The notes below the pieces were generated by a model, which searched no databases, was not told the origin of the DNA, and worked only from the letters and a program-made list of their open reading frames with translations. From the NCBI RefSeq assembly GCF_018991925.1, contig NW_024724238.1, positions 12,501 to 76,500 on the forward strand: 64,000 bases of DNA, in the 5' to 3' direction. The stretch is from Homarus americanus (lineage: Eukaryota; Arthropoda; Malacostraca; Decapoda; Nephropidae). A program made the position numbers and the translations under genes. Shown here piece by piece: positions 46,780 through 57,444 of this stretch. The number at the start of each line of letters is the position of its first letter. The stretch's first letter is position 1.

Positions 46780-47595
46780 GACATAGAGCAGCACATTGTT
46801 GTGTGTCTGGCGTGTGCTCAACATAAGGGTACCGTACTACAAGGTCACCGGCTCCAATTCTACAATATCCTACACCAGACCGTCCGTTTGACACAGTCGC
46901 CATAGACTTGTTACAACTTCCGAGGAGTCATCAAGGATCCTCGTACGTCCTAGTGTGTGTGGATCATTTTTCTAGATTTGTGATTTTAGTCCCACTGAAG
47001 GATAAAACAGCCGAGTCTGTGGCTTAAGCCTTAATTATTCACCTCATATGTCTTTTTACTACTCCCAAGGTTCTTCTCTCCGACAACAGATTAGAGTTCA
47101 AGAATCAGTTTGAAGCATAAATTTGCTCCCAAAGTTTTACTACAGCTTATCATCCACAGGCTAATGGCCTTGTCAAAAGAACCAATCGTAAAATCCTAGA
47201 GATTCTTCGTCCTATCGTGAATCAAATGCAAAATGTATGGGAGGATTGGCTCCCGCAAGTCGCCGCATCTATTAATGGGTCGATCAACAGCTCCACGCGC
47301 AAATCAACCTATTATATAGTTTACGGCATTGACAAACGTCTACCCTATGATGTACTTACCGGTAAACTGTGCCATGTCTATAATGTTGAAAATTTTGCAA
47401 CAGAGCAAATCAGAGTGTTTACAAATATTCATGGTTAATTACAAAAATATTTAGCAGCGTCCAGCGCTGAAATGACTTATAAGAAACACAAACAGGCTAA
47501 GCCTATAACATTAGAAATAGGTGATGCTGTTATGTTAAGAGAGCCTGAAAGGATCTCCAAACTTTAGCCCGAATTTGTTGGACCTTTTTGCATTA
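46780..47595 (+). pseudogene. Ty3/gypsy-type retrotransposon integrase relic
   Basis: Plus-strand integrase of an LTR retrotransposon. The end of the zinc-binding HHCC part (CLACAQHKGTV) is followed, after a frameshift, by the catalytic core RPFDTVAIDLLQLPRSHQGS with the first Asp, VDHFSRFVILVPLKD, then LLSDNRLEFKNQF with the second Asp and AYHPQANGLVKRTN. In this last motif the catalytic Glu normally stands before RTN; here it is Lys. A 73-codon open block follows (47217-47438), then LEIGDAVMLREPER. At least four in-frame stops are present. Gag, protease, reverse transcriptase and LTRs are absent. The relic ends exactly where the next MITE begins. Confidence 0.82.
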
Positions 47596-49466
47596 CAGGT
47601 ACTCCTCAACTTACGACCACCTGGACATATGACCGCCGCAGTCGTATAAAATATTTTTCAAATTACGTATTTTCGAGTCCCGACGTTAGTGATCGCGCTG
47701 TGTACTGACATAATTTTTTTTGTAATTCCCTTTAAAATGGCTGGCAAGTGAAAAAGTAGGAGTTCTCGTGGTGCCGAGAAGAAAAAGAGACACCCATTTT
47801 AGATTTTCTATGTACAGTTAACCCTCACTTTACGCGGTTAATGTAACCCGGAGGGTACCGCGGAAAGCGAGAAACGCGTAAAGTGAATAACATAACATAT
47901 GGGATTAATTGAAATGGAGTCCAGGCCGATCCCCAAACTCCACTTTTTGACAACACATAACTATGTTGTAGTAAAAATAACATCTTAATTTTATGATGGT
48001 ACATGCACACAATTAATACTTAAGAGAAATAGAGAAATACAGTCGCCAAGTTAATGTCCATTCAAATAATGGACACGACTCCCTCCCCCTCTCACACTAC
48101 ACTGCCGGCTCTTCCCTCTCTGAGAAATTTTGGGGGAAAACCAGGTATAGTAATAAATAATACCTCAAACTAAAGTTAGGATAATATAATTGACATTGCT
48201 GGATTCCTTGTAAGACCAGGAATATTTTGAATATAAATGTCATATATTTTTCACAAAAGATAACATACTTACTCAGATTAAACATTTTATCTAAAAATTT
48301 TATGTTTAATGCAAAATATATGATGTTTATATTCAAAATGATCATCAAATTGTAAGAATTCCAGCAATGTAAATTATATTCTGGCCGGGTAATTTGTATG
48401 AATTTTATGAGCTAAAACAAATATCTTCAGTTAATAAAAAAAAAAAATATTCTTCACGACACTATCTGTCAATCAAAGTACCCCACCTGCCTCTCTTCCA
48501 ACCGCGCGGTCAGTCCCAACCCTCCCCCCCACCCCCCACCAATCCTCCCTTCAAGAGATGTTGGGTGAAAAATTTAGATTTTAACATTTTGTATTAAATA
48601 ATACCTCAGATTAAAGTTAGGATAATATAATTGACATTGCTGGATTCCTTGTAAGACCAGGAATATTTTGAATATAAACGTCATATATTTTGCACAAAAG
48701 ATAACATACTTACTCAGATTAAACATTTTATCTAAAAATTTTATGTCTAATGCAAAATATATGATGTTTATATTCAAAATGATCACCAAATTGTAAGAAT
48801 TCCAGCAATGTAAATTATATTCTGGCCGGGTAATTTGTATGAATTTTATGAGCTAAAATAAAAATCTTCAGTTAATAAAAAAAAAAAAAAATATTCATCA
48901 CACGGTAACAGATGGTCGGTCGCCGGTCCCTCCCTCCCTCCCCCCCACCAACGTCCCTACTAGATAAATGTGTGGGAATACCGACTGTTTACCTTTTTAG
49001 TAATAAATAATAAATCAGACTAAAGTTAGGATAATATAATTGACATTGCTGGATTCCTTGTAAGACCAGGAATATTTTGAATATAAATATCATATATTTT
49101 GCACAAAAGATAACATATTTACTCAAGAGTAAACATTATATCTAAAATTTGTATGTCTAATGCAAAATCTATGATGTTTATATTCTAAATGATCATCAAA
49201 TTGTAAGAATTCCAGCAATGTAAATTATATTCTGGCCGGATAATTTGTATGAATTTTATGAGCTAAATTAAAAAAAATTATACTTCACCGTGTAAAGGGG
49301 TACACCCACCGCGGAATGTGAGCATCCTGGGTTCTGGCAGGGCATCGCGTAAACGTGGAAACGCGGAATGTGGGACCGCGTAAAGTGAGGGTTGACTGTA
49401 TTATTTTCGCATTTTTGACTTACGACCTGGTCGTCGATCCGTAACCCCGTCATAAGTTGAGGACTG
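47596..49466 (+). mobile_element. Tigger-type MITE (CTCCTCAACTTACGACC ends) split by a TigE MITE
   Basis: Left CAGGTACTCCTCAACTTACG and right ATAAGTTGAGGACTG. The inside matches the undisturbed 55011-55273 element, including ATGGCTGGCAAG and AGAAGAAAAAGAGACACCC. The TigE MITE at 47815-49398 is inserted after TTTTCTATGTA. Confidence 0.8.
47815..49398 (-). mobile_element. TigE MITE with three internal modules
   Basis: Left CAGTTAACCCTCACTTTACG, right complement CAGTCAACCCTCACTTTACG, TA duplication. Length 1584 bp. Modules at about 48160-48420, 48600-48855 and 49013-49268, each followed by C-rich sequence. No coding sequence. Confidence 0.9.
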
Positions 49467-49509
49467 ACCAAACACGTAAACAAAAACCGCATAAACCCAG
49501 ACTATACTT

Positions 49510-50058
49510 TATAAGACTACCCCAAATGTGACACTTACCATTGGGAGCTGACTGACCCAGTAGTCCTTTGCCAACCATCCCATTGACCAGTGCTGTTTAC
49601 ACATCCTTGGTTATTTAAAATAAGGCCAATTCACTTCAAGTAATGGCATCAAATGTTACCGGCTGGTGTAGTGTAAACACTAGTGACGTCACTTAAGCAT
49701 CTGTTATTTAACAGGAACTAATGTCGGTGTCGAGTGAATTTTTTCCATTTACTTGAAATGGAATTATCGATTTATTTGTTTATTTATTTATTTATAATAT
49801 ACTGTAATATATTAAACACACCAAGTATTTTCTTTGGGGATGGATTACATGACCTGACGTGAGGTCACCTTACACAATGTACGCACATAGGGCGGCGTCA
49901 CTTTCACAACAATTTTAATAATTAGTTACTTAATGAACAAAGGCAGAACACACCATACAGAAAACTTAGAGTAGACAACAATGACCCTAAATGGATAAAT
50001 AATTATTTAAAGAATATTACTGGACAAAGGAAGGCTATACCTGGTAGGTGAAGTTTAC
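49510..50058. other. non-coding stretch
   Basis: No transposon end or exon recognised apart from the candidate exon that follows. Confidence 0.4.
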
Positions 50059-50200
50059 CTGATGCATTTATGGTTGCATCATCATTAAGGACCAAACTCC
50101 GAATCAGATGACGTGACTTTGGCTTCTTCATTCTCATCCTAAATCTAGCATGAAGAAAACTACCACTGTCGGTAGTTTCAAGAATTAACGCAGTCATTTA
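50059..50200 (-). CDS. candidate exon, possibly a first coding exon
   Basis: On the minus strand the ATG at 50197 opens 46 codons plus one base (MTALILETTDSGSFLHARFR, then a basic stretch) up to a donor GTAAAC at 50058. An acceptor-like TATTCAG lies just before, but an in-frame TAA sits between it and the ATG, so it would have to be an initiating exon. Its end phase (1) does not fit between the exons at 55818-55913 and 37224-37314, which join directly. It is therefore not an internal exon of that gene. The sequence just upstream (50220-50370) contains GGCCAATGGG and is partly duplicated at 52470-52620. It could equally be chance. Confidence 0.3.
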
Positions 50201-50446
50201 CTGAATATTCATTGTAAAAAAATAAATTTTAAATGAAATATTTATAGGAGACAAGTATTATGATAAGTAAATATACCGATATGCATTACTGGCCACTTCG
50301 GACACAAAGACGGGCTAAAAATAGCCCTATCTCCCCCTCTTACAGCGGCCAATGGGAAGCGTCTTGGTAATTAAATTTTTTTGTTTGTTTTCATTGTTTG
50401 TCTAATTTATCATGTTGTATCAAAGTAATATTACTAAAAGTTTTAG

Positions 50447-50620
50447 GCAGCTACCAAACAGGGAGATACTACCGCCTGGGAAGATAGTGAAAGCATAAAG
50501 TATTGACCAAGTCCCAGGTTGCTGATCTGACTTTCTGCCTCATTTACACACAATTGCAGGGTTTCAATTGTTTCTCTTACTTTGACAACACAACATACAT
50601 ACAGTATATATTGTTTCTCA
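50447..50620 (+). repeat. dispersed repeat, family R1
   Basis: GGCAGCTACCAAACAGGGAG to TTTGACAACACAACATACAT, matching 30950-31170. Confidence 0.75.
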
Positions 50621-50738
50621 CTTTTGATCTTTTTCATTTTTTATTTATTTATTGTTCTTTATTATTACTACTGGGTATATTATTTTAAATTTTGAATTTA
50701 TTATAAATTTTATTTACTATGAATTATTATTATTATTA

Positions 50739-52207
50739 CAGGTTGTACCTCTCTAGTCCGGCAACCTCGGGGCCTGACCGGTGCCGGACCATGGAAATTG
50801 CCGGACCATGGAAATTCACCCTTTTCCTGGATAGATAATGACTTGTGCTCATGCCTGGAAGCACTAGCACCACTTTCTCTGCATCATGGTCTCTTTGAAG
50901 ACATATTGAAGGGTTAAATGTCGTATACAGTAGTAGCTTCTCAAATTTCGCTTGTTTTTAATTCAATGTATTTTATTGGAACACACACACACACACAAAA
51001 AATAAAAATAAAAATTTTGACGGCGGAAACTTGAATTTCGACGGGTTTGAACGGACCGCCAATGTGCAGACGACGTGCATAATCGTGTAAACAGCATCAT
51101 TTCTCTTATGTACAAAAGATTCATTATTGTTTATTACTGAATGTCTTTTTTATTGAATTAATGTTTATGTGTGCAAAATGAGCAATACAATTCATTAATA
51201 ATACGTAGAATATTAAAACACACGAGGAAATGACACAGCATTGTTTTCGTTGATTACAAAACCAGTGACTGACTGGTTCTACATATAAAACTGAAGAAAA
51301 TAAGACCTTGGTTGTAGCTGTAGTAAAATTAATATGGTTGTTTTAAGTAATGTTATTTAATGTTAATAAATGGAACAATAGAAGTAGCTAACGATAATGG
51401 TAAAGAAAAAGAGAGATCGCGTATGTAAGTGCGCACACGTGAAAACATATCGTCATTACTTTACAAAAGAATATGAAAGCAACACTTATTTACTGTTCAT
51501 ATATATTTTAATTAATGTTTCTGAATTTGTTTTTATTGAATTAATGTTTGTGTGTGCAAAATTAACAATACAATTTATTAATAATACGTGGAATATTAGA
51601 GGAGACGAGACGGCTGCCGGCATTGTTTATGTTAAAGCTTACAAAACCAGTGACTGATTGGTTCTACATATAAAACTGAAGAAAATAAGACCCTGATTGT
51701 AGCTGTAGTAAAATTAATGTAAAAAAAATTAATATGGTTGTTTGAAGTACCTGTAATGTTATTTAATGTTAATAAATGGAACAATATAAGTAGCTAACCA
51801 TTACTGGTAAAAAAAAAAGTGAGACTGCTCGTATGTAAGTGCGCACATGTGAAAACATATCGTCATTACTCTACATAAGAATATGAAGCAACACTTATTT
51901 ACTGCTCATATATATTGAAGGGTTAAATGTTGTACTCTGTATAGACAAGCAGAGAGAGAGAGAGAGAGAGAGAGAGCAGCCGAATGGCTTTGTTTTTTTT
52001 TTTTTAAGGGGATTAGCCCACCCGGGCATAGGTCACTGACCCACATTGGGGCCTGAGGGGCAAAAATTTAATACTCCTGTAATAATAATAATAATTCAAG
52101 AAAAAAAAAAAAAAAAGCTGCCTATCTACCTATTGGACAAACTAAAATCGTTCCGGACCACGGGAGTTTCCGGACCACAGAATGCCGGACTAGAGAGGTA
52201 CAACCTG
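50739..52207 (-). mobile_element. Tigger-type element with CAGGTTGTACCTCTCTAGTC ends
   Basis: Left CAGGTTGTACCTCTCTAGTC and right complement of the same text (GACTAGAGAGGTACAACCTG), flanked by TA. Length 1469 bp. The inside contains TigD-like non-coding repeats in tandem (about 51050-51930, reverse), an (AG)n run (51946-51976) and a LINE-tail-like module (52005-52075). No transposase recognised. Confidence 0.85.
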
Positions 52208-52945
52208 TATTACTATTATTACATTTTCGTACCCCAGGCCCCGATGTGGGCCAGTGACTTGTGCCCGGGTGGGCTAATCCCCGTAAAAAAAAAGATAATA
52301 ATGCTATGATTGAGTTATAAATATATTTATTTGTGGAATTATTATTTCGATAATTATTTGTAAAACCTACGTGGTCTCCCAAGGAGAAGCCTGACGACAG
52401 TCTGCGTGGGTGTGTCGCTGAGAACTTCTTATGAAGAGTAATGCAAATAAAATAAAGTCTAAATGAATTATTTATGGGAAATACGTATTATGATCAGTAA
52501 AGAAATGCATTATTGGCCAACTTGGACACAAAGGCAAGTGAGAATATGACCCCTAAAAGTGCGTAGTGACAGCAAGCGTAGGATGTAAAAAAAAAACACT
52601 CCCTTTTTTGTCTCGTCACTGGCAAATGGCGGGCGGCGCGTGATGATAGCTGCGTTTATTACCGGGGTATGTTGTTATTTTACGGTATGTTAAACAGGTT
52701 TATAATACATTTTTATTATTTTAATATACCGGTAATCTTGCTTTTAATCCAGCTTCCCAAACGTAAGTTTCAGTATAAAATAATTAGTGGTAGGACCGTG
52801 TAAGTGGTTTACGATGTTTCCATCACCACTCTTGACACACTAAACCACAGGATGTAGAAGTTCGAATTTCATACCAGGTATTTAAGACGACCCCCAATTT
52901 TGGGCTGACTTTTTTAAGGTTCAAATTCCGTCTTATAGGCCGAGA
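52208..52945. other. intronic sequence with LINE-tail-like module and a duplicated patch
   Basis: 52215-52285 is another copy of the (TTA)n-ACATTTT...GTGGGCTAATCCCCGTAAAA module. 52470-52620 resembles 50222-50370. 52870-52950 has ATTTAAGACGACCCCC and GTCTTATAGGCCGAGATATA, like the end of an element related to the CCGTATTTTTCGG family. Confidence 0.5.
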
Positions 52946-53059
52946 TATATGGCATACAGAAAATCATTGCCATTTCTATAGAAAACAGTATATAGAACTA
53001 AAGTACCAAGTTTGTATTGGTACTCACCGATGGGCGGAGGTGGTAGAGCGAGTGTGTGG

Positions 53060-53240
53060 TGGGTAGTGGGGCAGAGGAGGAGGGTGGGAGGGCGGGAGAG
53101 GAGGAGGGCGGGAGAGGAGGAGGGTGGGGGAGGAGGAGGGCGGGAGAGGAGGAGGGCGGGAGAGGAGGAGGGTGGGAGAGGAGGAGGGTGGGAGAGGAGG
53201 AGGGCGGGAGAGGAGGAGGGTGGGAGAGGAGGAGGGTAGT
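53060..53240. repeat. 16-bp GGAGAGGAGGAGGGTG tandem repeat
   Basis: About ten units with G/C variation, in the transposase-tail region of the TigC copy. The other TigC copy has only two to three units at about 63660-63715. Confidence 0.93.
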
Positions 53241-53442
53241 GAGTCACTGAGACACTGCAGCTGCAGCTGCCTCCTCCTCCTCCTCCTCCTCCTCCTCCTC
53301 CTCCTCCTCCTTCTGCTCTGACTGGGGCTTCTCCGCCGCTGCTTACTCCTCCTCCGTTGTTGGCGTGAGTGACTCGGCAACAACCATATCTGAACTGACA
53401 GCTTCACCAGTCATCTTTATGCTGTGGAAGTTATACTGACGC

Positions 53443-53886
53443 TTAAATCGTTGAAACCATCCTCGGCTGGCTGTAAAGGGTCTCTTCCTTCGATCCTTCA
53501 CCCTCTTCTGCCTTTAAGTCATGAAACAAGGATCTGGCCTTATGCTGGATAACCATAAGGCTCACAGGGGCATTGTGTTGATTCTGGTCCTCCATCCACA
53601 TTGCCAGCATCTTTTCCACCTTCTCTATCACAGTGCTTCTAGTACGAGTCGTCTTGGTAGCACTCAGAGAAGAACCACTTCCAGCACTAACCTTAATCTT
53701 GTCAGAGTTGGTCCGGATAGTACGCACTGTTGTGGGGGTTAGACCAAGCACAGCGGCTATGTCCACAGCAGGTTCCCCTTTTTCAAATCGGGTTAATACA
53801 TCCATTTTCATAGCCAGGGTAATGGTCTTACGTTGCCTCTTCACTACACTAGCATCAGTAGCACTTGATAGGCACTTGGAAGCCAT
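53443..53886 (-). pseudogene. TigC transposase N-terminal fragment
   Basis: A 147-codon open frame starting MASKCLSSATDASVVKRQRK. It has a helix-turn-helix (KMDVLTRFEKGEPAVDIAAV, then TVRTIRTNSDKI) and the start of the CENP-B-like domain (LAMWMEDQNQHNAP, HKARSLFHDLKAEEGEG). It ends where an internal deletion joins the tail. The homologous full-length copy at 61878-63652 continues into the DDE core. The fragment might still bind element ends but cannot catalyse transposition. Confidence 0.85.
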
Positions 53887-54159
53887 TTTGAATGGTTAGA
53901 GTACAGTTTTAGAGCAAAAGCACTTTAGCACAGACGAATGATGTGAAGTCGTAACCGAGCCGAGAGAGCGTAGCGCAGCCAGACGAGCGGGTGATGAGCC
54001 GTAGAAAGTAGTCATTGACGATGCAAAACGACGTAGTATCAGATCCCTGGGACATTAAACGAAATTTTGGTCTCTAAAGTTTAGCGACGTAGTACAGAAA
54101 CAACATTAAGCGGGACTACGTTACATGAGGACTTACTGTACATACATGCATATACAGTA

Positions 54160-55363
54160 CAGTAATCCCGCGTTTTTCGCGGAATTACGTTCCTGAAACC
54201 CCCGTGAAAAACCAAAACTGCGAATACTCTTTCAGGAATCCTGTACCTGTGGCCACCAAATAGCTCAGGTAGGTCATGCACTTAACCACGCCATGCTCTT
54301 CACTCACGGCCCAGTGGTCACACTGATCACTGATGCACTGTACCGGCATTTACTAACATCATTATTTGAAACTAATCTTATTGTAGTACAGTATATGAAT
54401 GGAAAAAATGTAAACACAGTTATATACAAAAAAAAATTATTTACAAGCAAATAAATTTTTTTTTATTTCGCTGAGGTCGGCAACACCCGCATTGCCAGCC
54501 TCTCCCTGCTGTCCTGGCGTCTGCCCGCCCTCACACAGTCACACCAGCCAGCCAGTCCTCTTCCACCCACATTCCTCCACTTGAAGACTTGTATTCTGAC
54601 AAAAGAGACAAATGAATTGTCAGTCTTCACCACATCTTGAGCCATAGCTCATACCACCTCTGAGCTTGTCCAATAAAACTGTTTTTCCGTTAAGGTCATC
54701 ACTATTCTTGATCTCTTGGTCACTTTAGAGTCTTTGCTAGTAATATTTGCCTTTGATGAGGCTGGCTTACGTCCCGGAGCCATGTGGAATGCACGTGGGA
54801 GGACAAACAGAAGAGGTAATCACAGTAGCGTTCACAGTACAGTAGGCACGTGTGGACTGAGGCTTCTCGGAGCAGCGGGTGTCTGAGGCTTCTCGGAGCA
54901 GCGGGTGTCTGAGGCGGGAAAGGGTGGTGTCTGTTTGCCGCACCGCACAGGGGAATATAAAAAATGGTGCAAAATGTAAAAAAAAAAATTTTAGGGATAT
55001 TTTATATATACAGCTCCTCCCCAACTTTCGACCTGCCTCAGTCGTACCAAAATTTTCTCAAATTACGTATGTTCGAGTCCCAAAGTCAGTACACAGACAA
55101 AATTTTTTTTTATAATTCTCTTTAAAATGGCTGGCAAGCTTAAAAGTGAGAGTTTTGTGGTGCTGAGAAGAAAAAGAGACACCCATTTCAGATTTTCTAT
55201 GTATTATTTAAGCATTTTTGACTTACGACCTGGATTTGGGTCCCTAACCCCGTCGTAAGTCGGGGAGGAGCTGTATACAGCACTTATATAATTTTTTAGT
55301 AAAAAAAAAAACGCGAATGGTCAAAACCGCGATAAAAAAAACTAGAAAAACACGGGATTACTG
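54160..55363. mobile_element. MITE with CAGTAATCCCGCGTTTTTCG ends
   Basis: Left CAGTAATCCCGCGTTTTTCG, right complement CAGTAATCCCGTGTTTTTCT, next to TA. About 1.2 kb with no recognised transposase. It contains a small tandem duplication (GAGGCTTCTCGGAGCAGCGG, twice, 54859-54910) and the nested MITE 55011-55273. Confidence 0.75.
55011..55273 (+). mobile_element. 263-bp MITE carrying a transposase start codon
   Basis: Left CAGCTCCTCCCCAACTTTCG, right complement CAGCTCCTCCCCGACTTACG, TA on both sides. The inside opens with ATGGCTGGCAAG (MAGKLKSESFVV), like the first residues of a Tigger protein, then goes out of frame. The copy at 47596-49466 has the same text. Confidence 0.85.
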
Positions 55364-55817
55364 TACACTAACACACACAGCCAAAGAAACACTCGCATCC
55401 ACTAGCCTTTTAAATTAAGGTCTGTAAATAAACTGTAATGATTTGTACCTGATTTATTTGTTACTAAATCCTAATTAGACTATTATTATAATGTATATTA
55501 AACACATCACTGTAAGAGAGAGAAACCACAAGGAATTAAGAGATAGCAAGAGGACAAGGGTAGAGCTCTGTGCCTGAGACAATGTTTCACTAGTGGTCTA
55601 CCTTAACAGAACAGAGTACTGTAATAATACAAGAGGCACATATTGGGACATAATACATCAATACTTCAAACAGTCTTACAACTCCTTTTAGAAATATATT
55701 AGTAATAAGAACACCAAATGTTATTACTGTACTGTAAATGACCATAATTTCATGCTTACATAAACATTTAAGCAAAAATCCTAAAGTAATTTAATTAATT
55801 TAAAACTTCTTGTTTAC
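55364..55817. other. intronic stretch
   Basis: No element end or exon recognised before the host exon at 55818. Confidence 0.4.
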
Positions 55818-55913
55818 CTTGAAGTCATTATATGACAGGATGACGGCTTTATGGGTGTTGAACAACAACACTATAAACAGCTGCAATGGCTGAAACTCAT
55901 GATGAACCACAAT
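55818..55913 (-). CDS. host gene internal exon b (FANCB-like)
   Basis: A 96-bp minus-strand exon of exactly 32 codons between acceptor TTTCTTTCCAG and donor GTAAAC, phase 0 at both ends. The peptide starts IVVHHEFQPLQLFIVLLFNT and ends AVILSYNDFK. The alternating hydrophobic pattern suggests paired beta-strands of a propeller blade. It continues in frame from the exon at 61389-61498 and into the exon at 37224-37314. In FANCB a comparable blade (a hydrophobic run, then a small loop with a His or Lys and VxAV-like strand) lies near the start of the protein. The following intron is about 18.5 kb. Confidence 0.8.
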
Positions 55914-55959
55914 CTGGAAAGAAAAATAAACAATAAATATATAACAAATGAATAACATA

Positions 55960-56599
55960 CGGTGAACCCTCACTTTACGCGGTCAATTGAACCCACGGCA
56001 GCCCGCGTAAAGTGAGAAACGTGTAAAGTGAACAACATAACATATGGGATTAATTGAAATAGAGACCGGGCCGACCCCCAAACTCCACTTTTTCAGACAC
56101 AATACCTATGTTGTAGTAAAAATAACTTCTTAATTTTATGATGGTATGCACACACAATTAATAATTCAGAGAAATATCAATAATATTAGGTTTTTTAACA
56201 CTTACATTAGTAGAAAAGATGGCTGGGCACACGGGGATGGAGGATTGGTTCCGAGGCAGAGGGTAGATTATTGGCCCTCACCTGTATCACTTGTCTCAAT
56301 TGTATCACTAACCACCACAGAGGCTAGCAGGGCCTCTTTGTCAAACCCCTCAAAGTCCATATAAGTCCATATCCTCACTATCATTATCACTATCACTGAC
56401 TTGGGCCCACTGTGGTGGGTGGCGGGTGAAGAACTCGGTAATGTTTTGATGACTGGGCGACCTTGTGCGCACCCTGCTCGCGCCGCTCTCCGCGTAAAAG
56501 GGTACACACACCGCGGAAAGTGAGCATTCCGTGTTCGGCAGGGTACCGCGTAAACGTGGAAACGCGTAAAGTGGGACCGCGTAAAGTGAGGGTTGACTG
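55960..56599 (-). mobile_element. TigE MITE with transposase tail
   Basis: Left CGGTGAACCCTCACTTTACG, right complement CAGTCAACCCTCACTTTACG, TA. The minus strand keeps the transposase tail (SSSPATHHSGPKSVIV, DFEGFDKEALLAS, SDTGEGQ). It starts 47 bp from the host exon at 55818-55913, within the upstream intron close to the splice acceptor. Confidence 0.88.
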
Positions 56600-56611
56600 T
56601 ACTGTATATAT

Positions 56612-57440
56612 CAGGGGTGGCCAAACAGCTGCTTGAGCCACATGCAGCTCTTTGACAATGTGCAGCTCACAAAAATATACTTAATGAACTCCTTTTTGCA
56701 TCACAATCAATATAAAAGGTACTGGTAAATAAGTAAAATGTTTGAGCTTTATATTTATAAACTGAGGCCACTGGATTAAAACATAAGTTAAACATTAAAG
56801 GTGAGTAAAAATATTTAAGAATTAAATCTTAATTTTAAGGCTGGAATTTAGTCAGGTTTTGTTCATTAGCGGGCGGGGAAAGGGAGGTGGCCTCACGTCA
56901 TGATATGTACATTAACGCAGTGTAACACAAGATGTTGAAATGTCCAGATCTAGTCGGTACACTCTGGATACAGGTTGTGTTTACAGCTCATAAAAATAAG
57001 TTCCTTTTAAATACTGTTAACTTTATTTGATAGCCCTGTGTCTGTGAACATTTGTGAAGGAAGATGGCATCATCAAATTATAAGAAAGGAAAGTATGAAG
57101 CCAGATTGTGAGGAAAGTTTTCCATTTACCAATAATGGAGGTAAACCTTTGAAGCTCATCTGTAATGTGTCACTCACTCACTACAAAACCAGAACTGTAC
57201 TGTAACTTGAAACGACACAAATAACCCAATTTTTTCCCGTGTTTATCCACCTAAATCAGAATTATGGAAAGACAAGCTAGCTGTGTTAATATCATCACTA
57301 AATAGCCTTTAGACACTGTTGACAGTGTTCAAGGAAGTTGATAAGAGTGAAGCTGGTTTTGTTACTGCATGGAATAATACTCATGTTGATGTAACTGTGA
57401 CACAAGAGATGTTAGACTTAGTGGTGCTAAAAGAAACAAC
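56612..57440 (+). mobile_element. 5' end of a hAT element (ZBED5/SCAND3-like)
   Basis: It starts with CAGGGGTGGCCAAACAGCTG, a typical hAT terminus. The ATG at 57064 opens MASSNYKKGKYEARL, then stops. Later fragments (LWKDKLAVLISSLN, FVTAWNNTHVDVTVTQEM) follow the order of ZBED5-like transposases. The catalytic part and right end are missing. Confidence 0.65.
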
Positions 57441-57444
57441 TTGT

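Larger units (their letters stand above)
41208..49509. mobile_element. outermost MITE of a deep nest (two separated halves)
   Basis: The left part 41208-41361 (CAGTACAGTCTGGTTTTACG, then AACAGAACCTATGGGATTAA) stops at the TigA insertion at 41362. Its sequence resumes at 45920 with TGTACATTGTAGTAAAAATA, exactly as in the undisturbed copy at 38234-38967. The right end is probably 49467-49509 (complement AGTATAGTCTGGGTTTATGC). Between 46300 and 49466 other elements intervene, so the right border is an inference. Confidence 0.5.
52950..54138 (-). mobile_element. TigC Tigger element, truncated and internally deleted
   Basis: The right end (CATGAGGACTTACTG, next to TA) and the subterminal sequence match the fuller copy at 61581-63992 in reverse. 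The left part matches 63655-63830 but its terminus is missing. The catalytic region of the transposase is deleted, and the tail carries an expanded 16-bp repeat. Confidence 0.85.

Noticed and set aside
48097..48348. Recurrent minus-strand ORF starting MMIILNINII
   Set aside because: The same ORF appears in each copy of the internal module but is AT-rich, varies in length and is often broken, so coding is unlikely.
53012..53407. Arg/Gly- and Pro/Ser-rich ORFs on both strands
   Set aside because: They translate the 16-bp GGAGAGGAGGAGGGTG repeat and CTC runs.
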